A stretch of DNA of 9,871 nt from an uncultured Candidatus Melainabacteria bacterium (GTDB lineage Bacteria; Cyanobacteriota; Vampirovibrionia; Gastranaerophilales; Gastranaerophilaceae), in assembly GCA_934754855.1 (NCBI GenBank), contig CAKVJR010000064.1:1-9871 (forward strand). The letters are read 5' to 3'. Within the stretch, counting starts at the first letter, position 1. Each line of letters starts with the position of its first letter. Below the pieces are notes generated by a model, which ran no database searches, was not told where the DNA came from, and saw nothing but the letters and a program-made list of their open reading frames with translations. This document shows, one piece after another, positions 7,288 through 9,871 of this stretch. The position numbers and the translations under genes are program-made.

Positions 7288-7328
7288 AGATTGCCACGTC
7301 CTCACTGTGTTCGTCCTCGCAATGACAG
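7288..7328 (+). repeat. hairpin repeat unit 2, GATTGCC/GCAATGAC variant
   Basis: Arms ATTGC (7290-7294) and GCAAT (7319-7323) pair; the unit ends in ATGACAG like its neighbours. The centre holds a direct repeat CGTCCTC (7297-7303 and 7312-7318) instead of a clean hairpin. Confidence 0.6.
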
Positions 7329-7353
7329 TGAACGCTTGAGATTATAAATTGCT

Positions 7354-7388
7354 CGTCATTCTGAGGTCTTGAAAAGACCGAAAAATCT
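7354..7388 (-). repeat. hairpin repeat unit 3, reverse orientation
   Basis: It runs from CGTCATTCTGAGG to AAAAATCT on the plus strand. The centre is a perfect 6-bp hairpin, GGTCTT (7365-7370) with AAGACC (7374-7379). The outer arms ATTCT and AAAAT have one mismatch on the plus strand, which becomes a G-U wobble in minus-strand RNA. Confidence 0.65.
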
Positions 7389-7406
7389 ATGTAACATTGT
7401 TTAAAA

Positions 7407-7437
7407 ACAGATACTTCGGCTCCGCCTCAGTATGATG
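7407..7437 (+). repeat. hairpin repeat unit 4
   Basis: Arms ATACT (7411-7415) and AGTAT (7429-7433) pair, and GGC-TCC-GCC forms the inner hairpin. Compared with the ATATT/AATAT copies, both partners of one pair have changed. Confidence 0.7.
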
Positions 7438-7444
7438 AGGAATT

Positions 7445-7475
7445 GTCATTCTGTGCCTTTAGGCGAAGAATCTGT
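7445..7475 (-). repeat. hairpin repeat unit 5, reverse orientation
   Basis: GTCATTCTGTG is followed by the inner hairpin GCCT-TT-AGGC (7455-7464) and GAAGAATCTGT. Outer arms ATTCT (7448-7452) and AGAAT (7467-7471) pair perfectly. Confidence 0.7.
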
Positions 7476-7487
7476 GTAATTATAACT

Positions 7488-7535
7488 AAAACAGATATTT
7501 CGATATTTAGGGGACAAGTTCCTCAATATGACAAT
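7488..7535 (+). repeat. hairpin repeat unit 6
   Basis: This unit is near-identical to unit 7 but carries an extra 8 bases: ATATTTCG (7495-7502) is followed by ATATTTAG (7503-7510), apparently a tandem duplication. The inner stem is GGGAC with GTTCC, one G-U pair instead of unit 7's perfect match. Outer arms ATATT and AATAT (7525-7529) pair. Confidence 0.75.
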
Positions 7536-7552
7536 GAATAAAAATCTGTATC

Positions 7553-7570
7553 GGTCGACTGAAGTCGACC
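7553..7570. repeat. GTCGAC palindrome
   Basis: A perfect 8-bp inverted repeat, GGTCGACT and AGTCGACC, separated by GA. It lacks the AGAT and ATGAC ends of the other units, so it belongs to a different element type placed inside the cluster. It has no T tract and is not an obvious terminator. Confidence 0.65.
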
Positions 7571-7610
7571 CTACATTTTTGATAAATGTTTTAACAACTG
7601 TAAAATGTCG

Positions 7611-7652
7611 AAAAAACAGATATTTCGGGGACAAGTCCCTCAATATGACAAT
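7611..7652 (-). terminator. candidate terminator of the glycosyltransferase gene, formed by repeat unit 7
   Basis: On the minus strand, 18 bases after the stop at 7671, repeat unit 7 gives a two-level hairpin (GGGAC/GTCCC inside ATATT/AATAT) followed by CTG and six T. This is the general layout of an intrinsic terminator, though the T tract begins a few bases after the stem and the outer stem is A/T-rich. No other terminator for this gene is visible. Confidence 0.45.
7613..7652 (+). repeat. hairpin repeat unit 7
   Basis: This is the best-formed copy. Outer arms ATATT (7620-7624) and AATAT (7642-7646) enclose the perfect inner palindrome GGGAC-AA-GTCCC. A run of six A precedes it at 7611-7616. 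It ends 18 bases before the stop codon of the minus-strand glycosyltransferase gene. Confidence 0.75.
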
Positions 7653-7670
7653 AAAATATTTTGCCTGATA

Positions 7671-8627
7671 TTATATAATTTCTTCGTCCACGATATATCT
7701 CGGGCGGCTTTTTACTTCGAGCAAAATTTGCCCGATATATTCCCCGACAACACCGATACAGAAAATTTGCAGGCCTGCGACAAAAATTTGCCAAATTCTA
7801 AACGGCCCGATATCGTTTGTAATAATTTTCAAATCGAAAATATTTCCGAGAATAAACAAGAATGCGAAAACCAAACTCAAAAACGAAATTACGGCTCCGA
7901 TAAAAAACACGATATCCAATGGTCTTGTGCTGAACGAAACCATACCGTTCAATGCCATTTTCGACAGTGAATATAAATTAAATTTTGAAGTTCCCAATGC
8001 TCGTTTTGAAATATTATAATTTATGTACTTTGTTTTCAAGCCCAAAGTATAGACCATTCCTCGGATAAAGAGATTTGTTTCGTTATATTGGTTGAGAATA
8101 TTCAACGCTTTTTTGCTGAGAAGTCTGTACTCGGAGTGGTTTGGTTTAAGCGGAACATTCAAAAAATTCATACATTTATAAAATGCGGCAGAAGTAATGT
8201 TTTTCAAACTCATTTTTTTCTCGTAAGAATTTCTGACCCCGCAAACCACGTCATAACCGTCTTTATAGGCATTTACAAAATCTTCGATTTTATTGATATC
8301 CTGTTGCAAGTCCGCATCGATTGTAATTACGGCATCGCAGCCGATTTTTTTTGCAGAAAGATATCCTGCCAAAATTGCACTTTGGTTTCCAAAATTTCTT
8401 GAAAACTTAACACCTTTTATAAAGGAGTGTTCATCATGGGCATTTTTAATTATATTCCAAGTGTCATCGGCACTTCCGTCATCGACAAAAAGAATATAAC
8501 TCTCACTTGAAAAAACATTTCTTGCGATGTAATCTTCCATTAACACAGACATTTTTTCAATAGTCAGATGCAAAACCTCTTCTTCATTATAAGCGGGAAT
8601 TACAATCGCAATTTTAGGATTTAACAT
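7671..8627 (-). CDS. GT2 polyprenyl-phosphate glycosyltransferase (DPM1/ArnC/GtrB type)
   Basis: This family transfers a sugar from a nucleotide sugar to a polyprenyl phosphate on the cytoplasmic membrane face, making a lipid-linked sugar for envelope modification. The 318-residue product has the GT-A start IAIVIPAYNEEE, then LFVDDGSADDT and KFSRNFGNQSAILAG. The metal-binding DAD is at about residues 104-106 (ITIDADLQQD), and RALGTSKFNLYSL and SFSTRPLD follow. Two C-terminal transmembrane segments (about 239-262 and 279-299) fit the family. SEYRLLSKKAL occupies the place where relatives usually have D-F-R-L, a mild variant. AAAGG 7 bases upstream favours the ATG at 8627; one at 8633 is possible. 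The gene is divergent from a ChbG-type deacetylase with under 50 bp between them, suggesting a joint pathway. Sugar specificity cannot be read from sequence. Confidence 0.92.
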   Translation of the reverse strand: MLNPKIAIVIPAYNEEEVLHLTIEKMSVLMEDYIARNVFSSESYILFVDDGSADDTWNIIKNAHDEHSFIKGVKFSRNFGNQSAILAGYLSAKKIGCDAVITIDADLQQDINKIEDFVNAYKDGYDVVCGVRNSYEKKMSLKNITSAAFYKCMNFLNVPLKPNHSEYRLLSKKALNILNQYNETNLFIRGMVYTLGLKTKYINYNISKRALGTSKFNLYSLSKMALNGMVSFSTRPLDIVFFIGAVISFLSLVFAFLFILGNIFDLKIITNDIGPFRIWQIFVAGLQIFCIGVVGEYIGQILLEVKSRPRYIVDEEII

Positions 8628-8649
8628 TTTCATGCCTTTATTATATAAT
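8621..8649 (+). promoter_or_regulatory. candidate promoter for the deacetylase gene
   Basis: TTAACA (8621-8626, five of six), a 17-base spacer and a perfect TATAAT (8644-8649). The -35 lies within the first codons of the opposite-strand glycosyltransferase gene. Transcription would begin near 8656, giving a leader of about 19 bases that includes AAAAGGA. This is the best consensus promoter in the window. Confidence 0.65.
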
Positions 8650-8662
8650 ACTCCTTAAAAGG

Positions 8663-8691
8663 ATTATACAACAAATGAAGAAAATTATCAC
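8663..8691 (-). promoter_or_regulatory. candidate promoter for the glycosyltransferase gene
   Basis: On the minus strand, a perfect TATAAT (8663-8668) with GTGATA (8686-8691, four of six) 17 bases upstream, inside the first codons of the deacetylase gene. The start would be near 8656, on the same bases as the opposing promoter's start. The -35 is weak, so confidence is moderate. Confidence 0.45.
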
Positions 8692-9529
8692 TACTGCCGA
8701 CGATTTGGGAATTGACAAAGAAACAAACGAGGCGATTAAAGAATGTTACGAAAGCGGTGTCTTGACGAGCAGTTGCCTTATGGCTGTCGGAGAGGCATTT
8801 GACGATGCGGTTGAAAATGTTATCAAAACCCACCCCGATTTAGAAATCGGCGTTCACCTTGATATCATTGAATGCAAGGCTTTAACGCAAAACGGAAAAT
8901 CGACTTTGACTGATGAAAACGGCAAATTTAATAATTCTTATGTTGATATGCTTTTGAAATCTTATGACAAGAAATTTTTGAGTGAAGTTGAATCCGAATT
9001 TAATGCACAAATCGAGAAAATCCTCTCTGTCGGCATAAAACCGACCTATATAAATACTCACGTTCATACCCACTCAATTCCGAATTTGTTTAAAATAATC
9101 TGCAAATCCGCAGAAAAATATTCTATTCCAAATGTGCGTACTCAGGGCGAATTACCGTATTATACAAAAGGTTTGAAACGTCATACAAGCATCAGATATT
9201 GCCTTAACATTATCAAAAATATTTTGCTTAACACGTTTACTTTTATTAATAAAAATGAATTGAAAAAATATAATTTGAAAACAAATAAATATTTTTTAGG
9301 CGTTTTATATACGGGACAAATGGACGAAAAAACCGTGATTGCGGGGATAGAAAGGTTGCCTGAAAATTCCTTGGCGGAAGTTATTTGCCACCCGTCGGTA
9401 AATCCTGAAAAACCCCGTCATTACAAAGAATACAAAGGTTTAACAAGCGAAAAATTGAAAAACTTTTTTAAATCGAAAAAAGCCGTTGCTGTGAATTGGC
9501 AAGGAGTTCAGAAAAAAATTGGAGATTAA
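8675..9529 (+). CDS. ChbG/YdjC-family carbohydrate deacetylase
   Basis: Members of this family are metal-dependent hydrolases that remove N-acetyl groups from sugars such as chito-oligosaccharides or lipid-linked hexosamines. The 284-residue product begins with the signature TTADDLG (residues 6-12; D9 and D10), followed by GVHLD with H61, THVHTH with H129 and H131, and EVICHPS with H239. The acidic and histidine residues match the family's metal and catalytic positions, so an active enzyme is likely. There is no signal peptide, so it acts in the cytoplasm. AAAAGGA lies 11 bases before the ATG, slightly long. Its divergent neighbour makes a polyprenyl-linked sugar and an SGNH-like gene follows 5 bases after its stop. 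Relatives in such settings include HpnK (hopanoid loci) and NaxD (Francisella lipid A); I do not assign either name. Confidence 0.9.
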   Translation: MKKIITTADDLGIDKETNEAIKECYESGVLTSSCLMAVGEAFDDAVENVIKTHPDLEIGVHLDIIECKALTQNGKSTLTDENGKFNNSYVDMLLKSYDKKFLSEVESEFNAQIEKILSVGIKPTYINTHVHTHSIPNLFKIICKSAEKYSIPNVRTQGELPYYTKGLKRHTSIRYCLNIIKNILLNTFTFINKNELKKYNLKTNKYFLGVLYTGQMDEKTVIAGIERLPENSLAEVICHPSVNPEKPRHYKEYKGLTSEKLKNFFKSKKAVAVNWQGVQKKIGD

Positions 9530-9534
9530 AATTA

Positions 9535-9871
9535 ATGAAAAAAATTATTTTTGTAAATTTATTGGTCTTTTTGCTTTTGTTTTGTGTTGTTGAAGTTATT
9601 TCGTATTTTTCCATAAGAAAAGATGCAAAATTTTATATGGACAATCACAATAAAGATGCCGTAAAGGAAAACCGACCTTTATATACACAACGTTACGCAA
9701 AGGTTGTGCCTGTTGACTTTGAAACGTTTAAATATATGCGAGAATACGATATCGGCGACAAAAACAAACCGTCAATATTGTTCTTCGGCTGCTCATTTAT
9801 GTACGGTTATTTGAACCCCGAAAATGAAACGCTCCCGTATTATGTTACGCAAAGAACGGGCAGAACAACGA
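9535..9871 (+). CDS. membrane-anchored SGNH/GDSL-hydrolase-like protein, N-terminal part
   Basis: The gene runs off the window; 112 codons are open. The ATG follows the deacetylase stop by 5 bases, with GGAG 10 bases upstream inside the deacetylase's last codons, so the two are probably co-transcribed. A hydrophobic segment (about residues 4-27) after two lysines looks like a signal anchor or uncleaved signal peptide, placing the rest outside the cytoplasmic membrane. At residues 79-92, PSILFFGCSFMYGY resembles block I of SGNH hydrolases (G-[DC]-S-x-x-x-G), with S87 as possible nucleophile; NPENETLPYYV follows as in related envelope proteins. Such proteins often add or remove O-acetyl or other ester groups on extracellular glycans. 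The catalytic Asp-His block lies beyond the window, so activity is unproven. Confidence 0.75.
   Translation, partial: MKKIIFVNLLVFLLLFCVVEVISYFSIRKDAKFYMDNHNKDAVKENRPLYTQRYAKVVPVDFETFKYMREYDIGDKNKPSILFFGCSFMYGYLNPENETLPYYVTQRTGRTT

Larger units (their letters stand above)
7224..7652. repeat. cluster of degenerate hairpin repeats in both orientations
   Basis: The gene-free interval 7153-7670 is dominated by related units that, in one orientation, read AGAT-(A/T)-(T/C)-T-TCG, a variable hairpin, then CTCA and ATGAC. Clear copies lie at 7224-7249, 7354-7388 (reverse), 7407-7437, 7445-7475 (reverse), 7488-7535 and 7613-7652. A related GATTGCC...GCAATGAC unit lies at 7288-7328, and a separate GTCGAC palindrome at 7553-7570. 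In most copies the outer arms are complementary, and the letters of the two arms change together between copies. A possible deletion remnant (AGATATT then CACTCAAT) lies at 7198-7213. Units have irregular spacing and no unique spacers, so this is not CRISPR. I saw no transposase, so they could be passive REP- or MITE-like elements. Confidence 0.8.

Noticed and set aside
7224..7652. CRISPR array
   Set aside because: The units vary in length and orientation and have uneven gaps, and no similar-sized unique spacers are present. No cas gene is visible.
7446..7794. Minus-strand open frames at 7446-7643 and 7591-7794 with a repeated LSPKY-like peptide
   Set aside because: They run through the hairpin repeats and, in the second case, into the antisense frame of the glycosyltransferase gene. 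The peptide repetition comes only from the DNA repeats, and neither has a ribosome site.
1..9871. tRNA, rRNA, insertion sequence or phage genes
   Set aside because: I found no tRNA-like cloverleaf, rRNA segment, transposase, integrase or attachment-site pattern on either strand.

Overview
The window is A+T-rich chromosomal DNA from a Gram-negative-type bacterium. KdsB (CMP-Kdo synthesis) implies a Kdo-containing lipopolysaccharide, and the split AccA/AccD carboxyltransferase is the usual bacterial form. Stops are standard, with TGA used as a stop after accA. I cannot place the organism firmly. Low G+C, Kdo genes and hairpin repeats would fit several host-associated groups (for example Gastranaerophilales-like or Elusimicrobia-like bacteria), but that is only a guess.

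Layout. Bases 3-251 are the 3' end of a phosphohexomutase gene on the + strand. A bidirectional terminator (256-281) separates it from a five-gene minus-strand block read argS > accD > accA > prmA > kdsB (5725 down to 297). These genes are tightly spaced or overlapping. They cover tRNA-Arg charging, malonyl-CoA synthesis, ribosomal protein L11 methylation and Kdo activation. A promoter is visible before argS and a second one before accD. Divergent from argS, rlmH (5873-6343, +) encodes a 23S rRNA methyltransferase. Downstream on the + strand, 6453-7082 encodes an unrecognised 209-residue protein built from duplicated short helical modules around a Thr/Lys/Glu-rich linker. It ends at a clear terminator (7121-7152).

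Bases 7153-7670 have no credible gene. They hold a cluster of at least six related hairpin-forming repeats in both orientations (7224-7652), plus a separate GTCGAC palindrome. The terminal stem letters differ between copies, but the two arms change together, which argues for a conserved fold. The last copy sits just after the glycosyltransferase gene and, read on that strand, looks like a terminator.

The right end is an envelope-glycan region: a minus-strand polyprenyl-phosphate glycosyltransferase (7671-8627), a divergent ChbG/YdjC-family deacetylase (8675-9529), and the start of a membrane-anchored SGNH-hydrolase-like gene (9535 to the window end). Only 47 bp separate the divergent starts, and the two predicted promoters occupy the same DNA. 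The combination resembles systems that build a lipid-linked N-acetylhexosamine, deacetylate it and transfer it to an envelope polymer. The most interesting items are this cassette, the covarying repeat family and the duplicated-module protein. None of them can be called a new system from sequence alone.
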